The position numbers and the translations under genes were made by a program. From positions 1-6,566 of the forward strand of contig VERO01000134.1 in NCBI GenBank assembly GCA_018882625.1: a DNA stretch of 6,566 nt, given 5' to 3'. A model generated the notes under the pieces. That model saw only the letters and a list, made by a program, of their open reading frames with translations, ran no database searches and was not told the origin of the DNA. Source of the DNA: Phycisphaerales bacterium (lineage in GTDB: Bacteria > Planctomycetota > Phycisphaerae > Phycisphaerales > SM1A02). Position 1 is the stretch's first letter; every line of letters starts with the position of its first letter. Below are positions 1 to 5,815 of the stretch, piece by piece.

Positions 1-502
1 GTCCGGACACGGTGCCAGGCACGCACTGCGACGTCACCTTGGGCACGAAGATGCCTTGCATGCCCGCGACGTTGCCTAGCGGTGAGGCCTGCGTTTGACG
101 ATGCCGCGCAAGCACGGGGTCCGCGGGGTTGATCTGCAGCGGGGACACCGAGCTCGAGCGCTGCATCAAGGTGTTGATGGCGGCGCATTCGGCGGACTTT
201 CCCGAGGCCGCAGCGCTAAGCATGGCCGCGGCATTGCCCGAGAGATCGGCATTGCCCCCGGCGAAGTAGCTCTGCATCGTGGCCTGCGGTGCAGCGCAGT
301 CGCGAGGACTGGGTGCAGCGGGCACCACGCGCGCTGCGTTTTGTGTTGTCAGTGAGCTGCGCGTTGCCGGGTTGAATGCCCGTGCGTCTTGAGCAGCCGC
401 CTGCGTTGGTGACAGCGGCTGCTGCGCGAAGGCGCTACCAAAGCCTGCTGCAATACAGGCAAGCAGTAACGCCAGGCGACATGTGGTCTTGTGCAAGGAC
501 AT
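1..502 (-). CDS. Secreted TraN-like conjugation protein, N-terminal part (runs off left edge)
   Basis: An open frame reads leftwards from ATG 502-500 to the window edge with no stop (about 167 residues seen). It begins MSLHKTTCRLALLLA and has a clear signal peptide: Lys/Arg n-region, Leu/Ala core, cleavage likely after GSAFA near residue 26. The mature part is Ala/Ser/Gln-rich and reaches a segment of the form 'DPVLARHRQ...NVAGMQGIF...SQCVPGTVSG' around residues 128-167. That layout (signal peptide, low-complexity stretch, then a D-P-x-L-A-R segment and the first Cys of a Cys-rich region) resembles conjugative mating-pair stabilisation proteins of the TraN type. The Cys-rich body that would settle this lies outside the window. 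An in-frame TGA upstream and the signal peptide fix the start; no strong Shine-Dalgarno is visible. Third-position GC bias is weaker than in genes to the right. That it is a real secreted protein is fairly sure; the TraN assignment is from memory of the family and tentative. Confidence 0.6.
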   Translation of the reverse strand, partial: MSLHKTTCRLALLLACIAAGFGSAFAQQPLSPTQAAAQDARAFNPATRSSLTTQNAARVVPAAPSPRDCAAPQATMQSYFAGGNADLSGNAAAMLSAAASGKSAECAAINTLMQRSSSVSPLQINPADPVLARHRQTQASPLGNVAGMQGIFVPKVTSQCVPGTVSG

Positions 503-567
503 GGATGTTGAGCGCCAAAAGTCGCTGCCAACGTCCAAGTCTATCGTTGCATTTCAGAATAATGGCT

Positions 568-597
568 TAAATAGAGCAATCAGCACATATTGCGCAA
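568..597 (-). promoter_or_regulatory. Candidate sigma70-type promoter for the TraN-like gene
   Basis: Reading the minus strand, a TTGCGC box (597-592) is followed after 18 bases by TATTTA (573-568). Transcription would start near 560, leaving a leader of about 58 nt before the ATG at 502. The stretch 545-600 is the most AT-rich part of the window, which fits a promoter. Only the spacing and rough box matches support it. Confidence 0.35.
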
Positions 598-600
598 CAA

Positions 601-620
601 CCGCAAGGCAGAGCCTGCGG
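601..620 (-). terminator. Terminator-like hairpin after the H-NS remnant
   Basis: On the minus strand CCGCAGGC, a TCT loop, then GCCTTGCGG form a stem of 8 pairs with one bulged T, followed by TTGTTGCG. It begins 12 bases past the H-NS-frame stop, where an intrinsic terminator is expected. The T-tract is short, so strength is doubtful, and the tail overlaps the -35 box proposed for the next gene. Confidence 0.4.
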
Positions 621-632
621 GTGCTCAGTCGA

Positions 633-836
633 TCAACGGCCTACGCGGAAATCCTCGACGGAACCTCCCCGGGCCTCGTGATCGGTGATCCAGCGGGGCT
701 TCAAGCCGCGGCCTGACCACTTGTTGCCCGTAGCAGGGTCCAAGAACTTGGGAGGCAATTTAGCACCGCGGTTCGGGTGCGCCTGCCTCTCCGCTGCAGC
801 CGTGGTTCCTGCGGCTGGTGCGCGCGCCGACCGGTC
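633..836 (-). pseudogene. C-terminal remnant of an H-NS family DNA-binding protein
   Basis: The minus frame ending at TGA 635-633 encodes an Ala/Pro/Arg linker (codons from about 824-836) and then the H-NS C-terminal DNA-binding signature: P-K-F-L-D-P-A-T-G, N-K-W-S-G-R-G, L-K-P-R-W-I, ending in a short 'S-V-E-D-F-R-V' tail. The D-P-x-T-G...W-S/T-G-R-G-x-x-P-x-W pattern is the minor-groove AT-hook-like motif that lets H-NS silence AT-rich or foreign DNA. The N-terminal coiled-coil dimerisation domain is absent. The frame is open up to a stop at 972-974 but has no usable start and no H-NS resemblance beyond about 836. What remains is therefore a fragment fused out of frame to the DUF839-like gene. 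Domain recognition is strong; pseudogene status assumes the sequence is correct. H-NS is typical of beta/gamma-Proteobacteria and their plasmids, unlike the right side of the window. Confidence 0.72.
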
Positions 837-1114
837 AATGCGCTCGCAGTGAACTCGTGATCGATGTAGATCTTCACCTGACCGTCGACCGTGAACCCGC
901 CCATACCGTCGGGTATGCCCAGCATCTGGTAGCCGCCAATCGAGTCGCCTACGGTAAGGATCGACACCACCTCACGCACTGGGCTGCCGGGAACGCCGAC
1001 GACGTAAGGGGAGGCGGAAGAGGAAGGTCCGGTGCGAAGCACCGTATCCGAGTGGGCGATGGCGGCCACCATGGCGGCGGCCGAAGCACCCGCAACAAAG
1101 CTGATTCGAGTCAT
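701..1114 (-). pseudogene. Truncated secreted DUF839-like protein, N-terminal fragment
   Basis: The frame starts at ATG 1114-1112, preceded at 10 bases by GGAGA, and stops at TGA 703-701 (137 residues). Residues 1-22 are a signal peptide (MTRISFV, an Ala-rich core, cleavage near AIAHS). Residues about 41-88 contain 'SILTVGDSIGGYQMLGIPDGMGGF' split around a Gly-rich turn, then 'VKIYIDHEF'. This recalls secreted proteins of the DUF839/PhoX-like type, often PEP-CTERM-tagged, where 'TVGDxxxGYxxxGIxDGxGAF' leads to 'NHEL'; those run to several hundred residues with a beta-propeller-like body. After HEF (codons 859-851), or at latest after RAHQPQ (about 815), the reading is Arg/Leu-rich without family character because it passes through the H-NS remnant in another frame. 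An upstream ATG adding 11 residues is possible but would spoil the signal peptide. Probably a non-functional stump if the junction is real. Confidence 0.5.
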
Positions 1115-1371
1115 GTTGATTGAGTCTCCAGACGGGTTTGAGGACATGCCGAACGTGCAAGCGGTCAACACACCGGTGCGCACCGCGACACCCGGCAGTA
1201 TTCCCCGCAAGTGCAAGGGATGTGCTGCGCTCGTCTCAGCGATTCGCGAAGGTTGCGCAAGGGGTAGGTTTGCCCGAGTGTGCAGGCACGCTCAATGTTC
1301 CGATGTCCGCCTGGGGCGCCACCCGCGTGCCACTCGCTCTCCCCGCGTGTGCAGCCACATGCCGACGCGTG
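1115..1371. other. Gene-free stretch between HtrA-like gene and DUF839-like fragment
   Basis: This 257-base stretch lies downstream of the HtrA-like stop and upstream of the truncated gene, both on the minus strand. The only candidate signal is a TTGACC hexamer on the minus strand (1168-1163), a good -35 match, but no convincing -10 follows at 16-18 bases. I see no intrinsic terminator with a T-tract after the HtrA-like gene. Short frames here have no recognisable protein character. Confidence 0.4.
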
Positions 1372-2538
1372 TCACATCCGGTTTGCCGCCGCCGGACGCG
1401 CCTCGATGGCGATCATCGGAGTCAACTCCCTGCCATCCCTGAAGATGCGCACCGGGACTCGGGTCCCTGCAAAGTAGTAGAGGCACTGCTGGAAGTCCGG
1501 CACGCCGCCAATGCGCGTGCCATTAACCTCCATGACGAAGTCACCGACCTGAACCCCAGCATCAACTGCGGGACTCGGGGAAAACACATCATTGATGTAG
1601 AGCCCGTACGGCGGCTTGGCGATCCCATCGTACTTCGCATCATCGCGCATCATGGCCTTGAGTTCGGGAAGCGACAGCACAGAGAAGCCGAGGAACGGCG
1701 AGACGTCGCTGCGCTTCTTCTTCAGCGCCTCCCCGACCGCGACCGCTGTCTGAATCTGCATGCCGTAGGTAGCGAAGGACTCGGGTGCAGGACGAGCAAG
1801 GGGGTCTGCGGCTGGCGGCGGCACGATCATGCCGACCACATGCCCATCACGGTTCACGAGCGCACCCCCTGCTGCACCCGCGCACACGGACATGCTGCCG
1901 TGAATGAAGCTGCCGGTGAGGTCCGCCTGATAGCACGAGACCTGCGGAAGCGCCATCACGATGCCCGGCGCGAAGGTGCGGGCGGCGCCGAAGGGATCTG
2001 CCACCGCGAACAGGTCATCGCCGACCTGCAGCCGATCCACCGAGCCGATCGTCGCTGGCACTAGGTCGCTCAGGGCCTGGCCATCGCTTGCGATGACGCG
2101 GAGCACCGCCAGATCGATAGTCGGCTCGGTGCCAAGGACCTCCACCTCGTATCGGGATCCCGAGCTCGTCTCGATGTCGTACTTGTCGGCGAACGTGCCA
2201 CCCTCGAGGAGCAGTGGCTTTCGGGTGCAGATGACTGTTCCCGCACTGTCGATCACCATGCCGGTCGCGACGACCTCTCGCGCATATCCCGAGATCGGCG
2301 ACTCGTCCGCCACGGCCCACCGGCCGTCATAGGCGACACCGTCAGGCACCTTGATGTACGTGGTGACGGACACGATCGACGGATTCACCCGCTCGGCGAG
2401 CCCGCGACGGGACAGCTCCGACGGAGAGGGCTGGGAGACCTTCGGGGCCTGGGCAGCGCCTTGCGGCGCAGGGAGACCTGTGTCGCAAAGGACACCTACG
2501 AGCATCAGTGCGCCAACATAGAACATGGTGCGTGGCAT
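1372..2538 (-). CDS. HtrA/DegP-like trypsin-PDZ protein lacking catalytic His and Ser (pseudoprotease)
   Basis: A 388-residue protein, similar in length to one-PDZ HtrA proteases. Residues 1-31 form a hydrophobic export signal (cleavage plausible near GAAQA|PK). Residues about 45-275 have the HtrA trypsin fold: 'GLAERVNPSIVSV', then 'VVATGMVIDSAGTVI', 'VEVLGTEPTIDLAVLRV', 'LQVGDDLFAVADPFG', and 'GAAGGALVNRDGHVVGM'. Residues about 281-375 are a PDZ domain with 'GLYINDVFSPSPAVDAG' and 'VGDFVMEVNGTRI'. Aligned to the HtrA triad, the 'TNxHVV' His is Lys107 (context CTRKPLL), Asp142 is kept in IDLAVL, and the GNSGGPL Ser is Ala223 in GAAGGAL. Two of three catalytic residues are gone while fold, oxyanion-loop glycines and PDZ persist, so it probably binds or scaffolds envelope proteins rather than cutting them. 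The start at 2538 gives the signal peptide; the Shine-Dalgarno is weak (GGCGGA). The frame stays open for about 200 more codons upstream, but that part is antisense to the imelysin gene. It is transcribed divergently from the imelysin operon, 105 bases away. Confidence 0.85.
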   Translation of the reverse strand: MPRTMFYVGALMLVGVLCDTGLPAPQGAAQAPKVSQPSPSELSRRGLAERVNPSIVSVTTYIKVPDGVAYDGRWAVADESPISGYAREVVATGMVIDSAGTVICTRKPLLLEGGTFADKYDIETSSGSRYEVEVLGTEPTIDLAVLRVIASDGQALSDLVPATIGSVDRLQVGDDLFAVADPFGAARTFAPGIVMALPQVSCYQADLTGSFIHGSMSVCAGAAGGALVNRDGHVVGMIVPPPAADPLARPAPESFATYGMQIQTAVAVGEALKKKRSDVSPFLGFSVLSLPELKAMMRDDAKYDGIAKPPYGLYINDVFSPSPAVDAGVQVGDFVMEVNGTRIGGVPDFQQCLYYFAGTRVPVRIFRDGRELTPMIAIEARPAAANRM

Positions 2539-2643
2539 GGTCCGCCGCGATTGTGAACGCCGCGTCAAGCAATCGCATGGAAGCGGATAGTGTTCTGCAA
2601 AGGCGTCTCCGGACTGGCTCACGCGGTTTAGAGTCTCGCGACG
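2539..2643. promoter_or_regulatory. Divergent promoter region between the HtrA-like gene and the imelysin operon
   Basis: The 105 bases between the two divergent starts must hold promoters for both directions unless transcripts begin inside the genes. On the plus strand a GATAGT hexamer (2586-2591) could be a -10 element, with no good -35 in front of it. I looked for a Fur-type inverted repeat, since imelysin operons are often iron-regulated, and saw none that matches well. No riboswitch-like structure is obvious. Confidence 0.4.
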
Positions 2644-3828
2644 ATGCCAGGTGCGCCAGCAGCATTGACATTGATCGCGATCGCCCTCTGGCAGGGGGCA
2701 CCCGTCGCGCCCGGCACAGCGCGCGCTGCTGACACGGTGCCCGTCGATTCCGCCCAGAGGTCGCGCGATGGAGCATTTGCCTCGTCGTACGCGGCTGGCG
2801 CATTCGCGGCGTATGACGCATCGCTCGTGCAGGCAACGGCGCTGCTCAGCGCGGTAGAGGCGCTGTGCAGCGACCCGACTGATGCTCGGCTTGACGCCGC
2901 GCGCGATGCATGGCGAAAGGCTCGCGTCATGTACGGCGCCACGGAGGTGTACCGGTTCGGCGATGGGCCCATCGACCGGCGCCGCGGCGGCGTCGAGACC
3001 TTCGTGAACGCGTGGCCAGTGGACGAGAGCTACATCGAGAGCGCAGGCAGCGCGCGACGGACCGGCCTGCTCGCCGATCGCGCCCGATACCCGGTCATCT
3101 CGCGTGCCATCCTCCGGGAGCTGAACCAGCGTGGCGGCGAGACACACGTGTGCACAGGCTGGCATGCGATCGAGTTCATGCTGTGGGGCCGTGACACCAG
3201 CGACACGGGACCAGGCGTGCGTCCATCCAGCGACTTTCTCGACGGCGCCTCACCCGATGCAGACCGGCGACGCGAGTTCCTGCGCGAGATCACGATCATG
3301 CTGCGCGAGGACCTCGAACAGGTCGCCCGAGAGTGGCGACCGGACGCGGGCAACTACCGGGCGGCGCTTGTGGCCAATCCTGAGCGGGCAGTGCGGGCCG
3401 CCTTCGTGGGCGTGTCGCTGCTGACAGGATTCGAGATGGCGGGCGAGCGTCTTGCCGTAGCGCTCGAGACCCGCGACCAGGAGGAGGAGCACAGCTGCTT
3501 CAGCGACACGACGGATGCCGACTTCAAGGCGAACATCGCAGGCGTCGCCGCGGTGCTGCGCGGCTGTGACGGCGGACCCGGGCTGATCGATGTCGTTCGC
3601 AGCAGCGATCCGGCGAGAGCGGACGCGCTCGCGTCGGCGCTCGATGCGGCGATCAACACGGTAAGTGCAATACCCGCCCCCTTTGACGCATCGATCCGCG
3701 AGCCCGACGGCGGCCCCCGCCGCGAACTCGTGGCCGCCGCCATGCTCAGCCTCGAGCGCCTCAGCGAACAGGTCACTGCGTCCGCGAAGGCACTGGGGAT
3801 CCATCTCCCGACGGAGCCACAAGGATGA
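2644..3828 (+). CDS. Imelysin family (peptidase M75-like, IrpA-type) envelope protein
   Basis: 394 residues, normal for a full-length imelysin. An Ala-rich signal peptide ends near TARA|AD (residue 28-29); its n-region lacks a positive charge, but an in-frame TAG 12 bases upstream makes ATG 2644 the first possible ATG. The helical imelysin domain covers about residues 45-385. It includes 'YGATEVYRFGDGPID' (97-111), 'VNAWPVDESYIE' (121-132), the family hallmark GxHxxE as GWHAIEF (Gly172, His174, Glu177), 'MLWGRD' right after it, and 'EEEHSCFSDTTD' (280-291), which is typical of the IrpA-like subgroup. The family was named for insulin-cleaving activity in Pseudomonas. Many members, such as EfeO and IrpA, are tied to iron uptake, and the GxHxxE residues are proposed to bind metal. 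It sits first in a three-gene operon; its stop overlaps the di-haem oxidoreductase start by 4 bases (ATGA, 3825-3828). Peptidase activity is not evident from sequence; a periplasmic iron/redox role is inferred from family and partner. Confidence 0.92.
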   Translation: MPGAPAALTLIAIALWQGAPVAPGTARAADTVPVDSAQRSRDGAFASSYAAGAFAAYDASLVQATALLSAVEALCSDPTDARLDAARDAWRKARVMYGATEVYRFGDGPIDRRRGGVETFVNAWPVDESYIESAGSARRTGLLADRARYPVISRAILRELNQRGGETHVCTGWHAIEFMLWGRDTSDTGPGVRPSSDFLDGASPDADRRREFLREITIMLREDLEQVAREWRPDAGNYRAALVANPERAVRAAFVGVSLLTGFEMAGERLAVALETRDQEEEHSCFSDTTDADFKANIAGVAAVLRGCDGGPGLIDVVRSSDPARADALASALDAAINTVSAIPAPFDASIREPDGGPRRELVAAAMLSLERLSEQVTASAKALGIHLPTEPQG

Positions 3829-5207
3829 TGCGCCTCGTACTGGCTTCGCTGCTGTGCCTCCCAGCGCGAATCGAGCCTCCTGCGACACAGGGTGGCACTT
3901 CGGCCCACGACCACAGGCTCGGCGGTCCAGCTACGGTCATGGAGAGCGGCAGCAATGCATTCAGCCTTCCGCTGCCTGGGCTCAGCGTGGAGGATCGCCG
4001 CGCGTTCAGCGTCGGGAACTCCCTGTTCCGCGACAATTGGGTGGTCGCACCGGCGAGCGCGTCTGGACGCGATGGCCTCGGGCCGCTCTTCAACGCCAAC
4101 TCCTGCAGCGCGTGCCACCCGCACGATGGCCGCGGCAGGCCTCCGCAGTCGGCCGATGATGTGGGGCGCGGCATGGTCACCTTCGTCAGTCCGCAATCCG
4201 ACGATGGCCGTCCGCATCCGCTCTACGGCAAACAGATCCAGGACCAGGCGATACCAGGGGCTAGGGCGGAGGCACGAGTGTCCCTCGAGCCAACGCTCAT
4301 GCACGGCACGTATCCGGACGGCACTCCGTGGGAGCTGATGCGCTGGACCGTCGCGCTCGAGTCGCCCGCGTACGGCGAGTTCGGCGACGTCAGGGCGTCC
4401 GTGCGCATCGGCCAGCAGCTGGTGGGCATGGGGCTCCTCGAGGCCGTACCGGACGAGTCGATTCTGGCCATGGCTGATCCGGACGACCGCAACGGGGATG
4501 GAATCTCGGGACGCGCGCACGCCCTGAGACATGCACCCGCACATGGCGTTGAGGCACCGCGCAAGGTCGGACGGTTCGGGTGGAAGGCCTCGCAGCCAAC
4601 GATCGGCGCGCAGGTGGTGGCTGCCCTTCATGAGGACATGGGGATCACGAGCGATGCGCACCGTGACGAGGCACTCACCGCACGGCAGCGTGAGTCGGCG
4701 GCGCACGCCTCGGGCGGAGATCCCGAGATCGACGCGCATAGGGTCCGGCGCATCTCGCACTACGTGCGTGCGCTCGCGGTTCCGGCCCAGCGCAACGCCG
4801 ACTCCGCCGCAGGCGCGAAGGGGAGAGCCCTGTTCGACTCGCTTGGCTGCGCCGCATGCCACACACCGACTCTGGTGACCGGACCCGACAGCCCGCTCGA
4901 ACCGTTGAGGAACGTCACGTTCCACCCGTACACAGACCTGCTGCTGCACGACATGGGCGACGGCCTCGCGGACAATCGCTGTGACGGTGATGCATCTGGC
5001 CGCGAATGGCGCACGCCGCCGCTGTGGGGCATTGGTCTCATCGAGACCGTGAATGGCCACACCCGCTACCTGCATGATGGGCGCGCGCGAAGCCTCGAGG
5101 AGGCTGTGCTCTGGCATGGCGGCGAGGCAGAACGCGCGCGCAGTGCCTTCATCCACCTTCCCTCGCGCGACCGCGCCGCGCTGCTCGCATTCCTGGAGTC
5201 CCTATGA
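3825..5207 (+). CDS. Di-haem oxidoreductase (DUF1111, c-type cytochrome, 'thiol oxidoreductase' family)
   Basis: 460 residues, within the usual family range. A short hydrophobic start (MMRLVLASLLCLPA) directs export, needed for c-haem attachment. Two CxxCH haem sites are present: CSACH at 94-98, followed by 'PHDGRG', and CAACH at 342-346. Other family marks in order are 'RDGLGPLFNANSC' (82-94), 'HPLYGKQIQDQA' (131-142), an Asp/Asn-rich loop 'DPDDRNGDGISG' (218-229) that looks EF-hand-like, 'GRFGWKASQPT' (249-259), 'YTDLLLHDMGDGLAD' (369-383) where His375 or Met377 could be a distal haem ligand, 'EWRTPPLWGIG' (394-404), and 'YLHDGRARSLEEAVLWHGGEAE' split across 415-436. The fold relates to MauG/cytochrome c peroxidase; the in vivo substrate is unknown. 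Two adjacent ATGs exist (3825, 3828); GGAG at 3813-3816 serves the first at 8 bases, making an ATGA overlap with imelysin. Imelysin plus this family is a recurring gene pair, so joint action in the envelope is likely. Confidence 0.93.
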   Translation: MMRLVLASLLCLPARIEPPATQGGTSAHDHRLGGPATVMESGSNAFSLPLPGLSVEDRRAFSVGNSLFRDNWVVAPASASGRDGLGPLFNANSCSACHPHDGRGRPPQSADDVGRGMVTFVSPQSDDGRPHPLYGKQIQDQAIPGARAEARVSLEPTLMHGTYPDGTPWELMRWTVALESPAYGEFGDVRASVRIGQQLVGMGLLEAVPDESILAMADPDDRNGDGISGRAHALRHAPAHGVEAPRKVGRFGWKASQPTIGAQVVAALHEDMGITSDAHRDEALTARQRESAAHASGGDPEIDAHRVRRISHYVRALAVPAQRNADSAAGAKGRALFDSLGCAACHTPTLVTGPDSPLEPLRNVTFHPYTDLLLHDMGDGLADNRCDGDASGREWRTPPLWGIGLIETVNGHTRYLHDGRARSLEEAVLWHGGEAERARSAFIHLPSRDRAALLAFLESL

Positions 5208-5812
5208 AGCCCATCGCGCTCGCCGTCGCCGCATGCGTCGCTGTCCACGCGCACGCGGACTACATCGCCTATGACGAGAGCACGTCGGGGGACGCATCCG
5301 ACGACCGGCTTGCGCCGACCTCCGTCCAGCTTGGTGGAGGCCGCAACGTCATTCGCGGCACGTTCGGCCAGTCATCGGCGCCGGGCCAGCATGACCTCGA
5401 CTACATCACATTCACCGTTCCGGATGGACACCAGCTCTCCGCGTTCGTGCTCGAAGACGCGTTTGTTGGAGGCGCATTCAGCTTCGTTGCCTTGCAGGCC
5501 GGTCCCATCGTCACCATTCCTGCCGACTGGGCATCGATTGACACCCCGCTGCTCGGGTGGGCACACTTCGGGACGGCAGAGGTCGGCCAAGACCTCCTGC
5601 CCGTCATGGGCTCGTCTCCTGGCTCGGTGGGATTCCGTGGCACGCTGCCTGCCGGCACGTACGCGCTCTGGATCATGGAACTGAACGACTCCGAGCCCTA
5701 CTACTACTCCTTCGGGCTCGAGGTCACAGCCATCCCAGCTCCGGGCGCGCTGATGCTCGCCGGAGCGTCCATGCTCCAGACCGCCTGCTGCCGCCGACGC
5801 CCCCAGCGCTAG
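5204..5812 (+). CDS. Small secreted protein with PEP-CTERM-like (IPAP) sorting tail
   Basis: 202 residues. A signal peptide spans 1-18 (MKPIALAVAACVAVHAHA|DY). The mature part, about 19-175, is beta-rich and acidic: 'YDESTSGDASDDRLAP', then 'GGRNVIRGTFG', 'DLDYITFTVPDGHQLSAFVLED', and near the end 'LPAGTYALWIMEL'. The pattern 'D...GDLS..., no-penalty-to-water strand, V-P-x-G-x-x-L' is like pre-peptidase C-terminal beta-sandwich domains, but I cannot name a family firmly. The C-terminus is tripartite: IPAP (177-180), a hydrophobic helix (181-194), then CCRRRPQR. This matches PEP-CTERM-type exosortase sorting signals, in the IPAP variant often seen in Planctomycetota, and predicts cleavage and retention at the cell surface. 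The tail basic cluster is preceded by two Cys, which is uncommon. GGAG at 5195-5198 is 5 bases before ATG 5204, and the start overlaps the oxidoreductase stop as ATGA (5204-5207), so translation is probably coupled. It is therefore likely made with the imelysin/di-haem pair. No catalytic motif seen. Confidence 0.88.
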   Translation: MKPIALAVAACVAVHAHADYIAYDESTSGDASDDRLAPTSVQLGGGRNVIRGTFGQSSAPGQHDLDYITFTVPDGHQLSAFVLEDAFVGGAFSFVALQAGPIVTIPADWASIDTPLLGWAHFGTAEVGQDLLPVMGSSPGSVGFRGTLPAGTYALWIMELNDSEPYYYSFGLEVTAIPAPGALMLAGASMLQTACCRRRPQR

Positions 5813-5815
5813 CGC
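5806..5815. repeat. 10-base perfect palindrome at the convergent stop codons
   Basis: GCGCTAGCGC is its own reverse complement. Its centre CTAG (5809-5812) provides TAG stops for both the plus-strand sorting-tail protein and the minus-strand katG. The arms are codons of both proteins (plus: ...QR; minus: ...LAR), so the symmetry may be coincidental. There is no loop or T-tract, so it is not an intrinsic terminator. Confidence 0.6.

Noticed and set aside
503..632. Small coding gene in the AT-rich gap
   Set aside because: Frames here are short with no ribosome site or protein character; the stretch is better explained as terminator plus promoter.
1120..2064. 314-codon plus-strand open frame
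   Set aside because: It overlaps the HtrA-like gene antisense, and the product is His/Arg/Cys-rich with no recognisable domain or ribosome site.
2152..2163. 12-base perfect palindrome TCGGGATCCCGA
   Set aside because: It lies inside the HtrA-like coding region and is explained by codon content; no second copy was noticed, so it is probably chance rather than an operator.
2539..2643. Fur box in front of the imelysin operon
   Set aside because: Sought because imelysin operons are often iron-controlled, but no AT-rich inverted repeat with adequate match is present.
2667..2680. GCGATCGC octamer resembling the cyanobacterial HIP1 repeat
   Set aside because: A single occurrence was noticed, within the imelysin signal-peptide codons; HIP1 is meaningful only when highly repeated.
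2539..3165. About 209-codon upstream extension of the HtrA-like frame
   Set aside because: It runs antisense through the imelysin gene and its translation lacks family character; the signal peptide begins at 2538.
3354..5156. 600-codon open frame on the minus strand opposite imelysin and the di-haem gene
   Set aside because: It is the antisense of two clearly recognisable genes; the translation is Arg/Ala/His-rich with no domain, as expected for the mirror frame of GC-rich codons.
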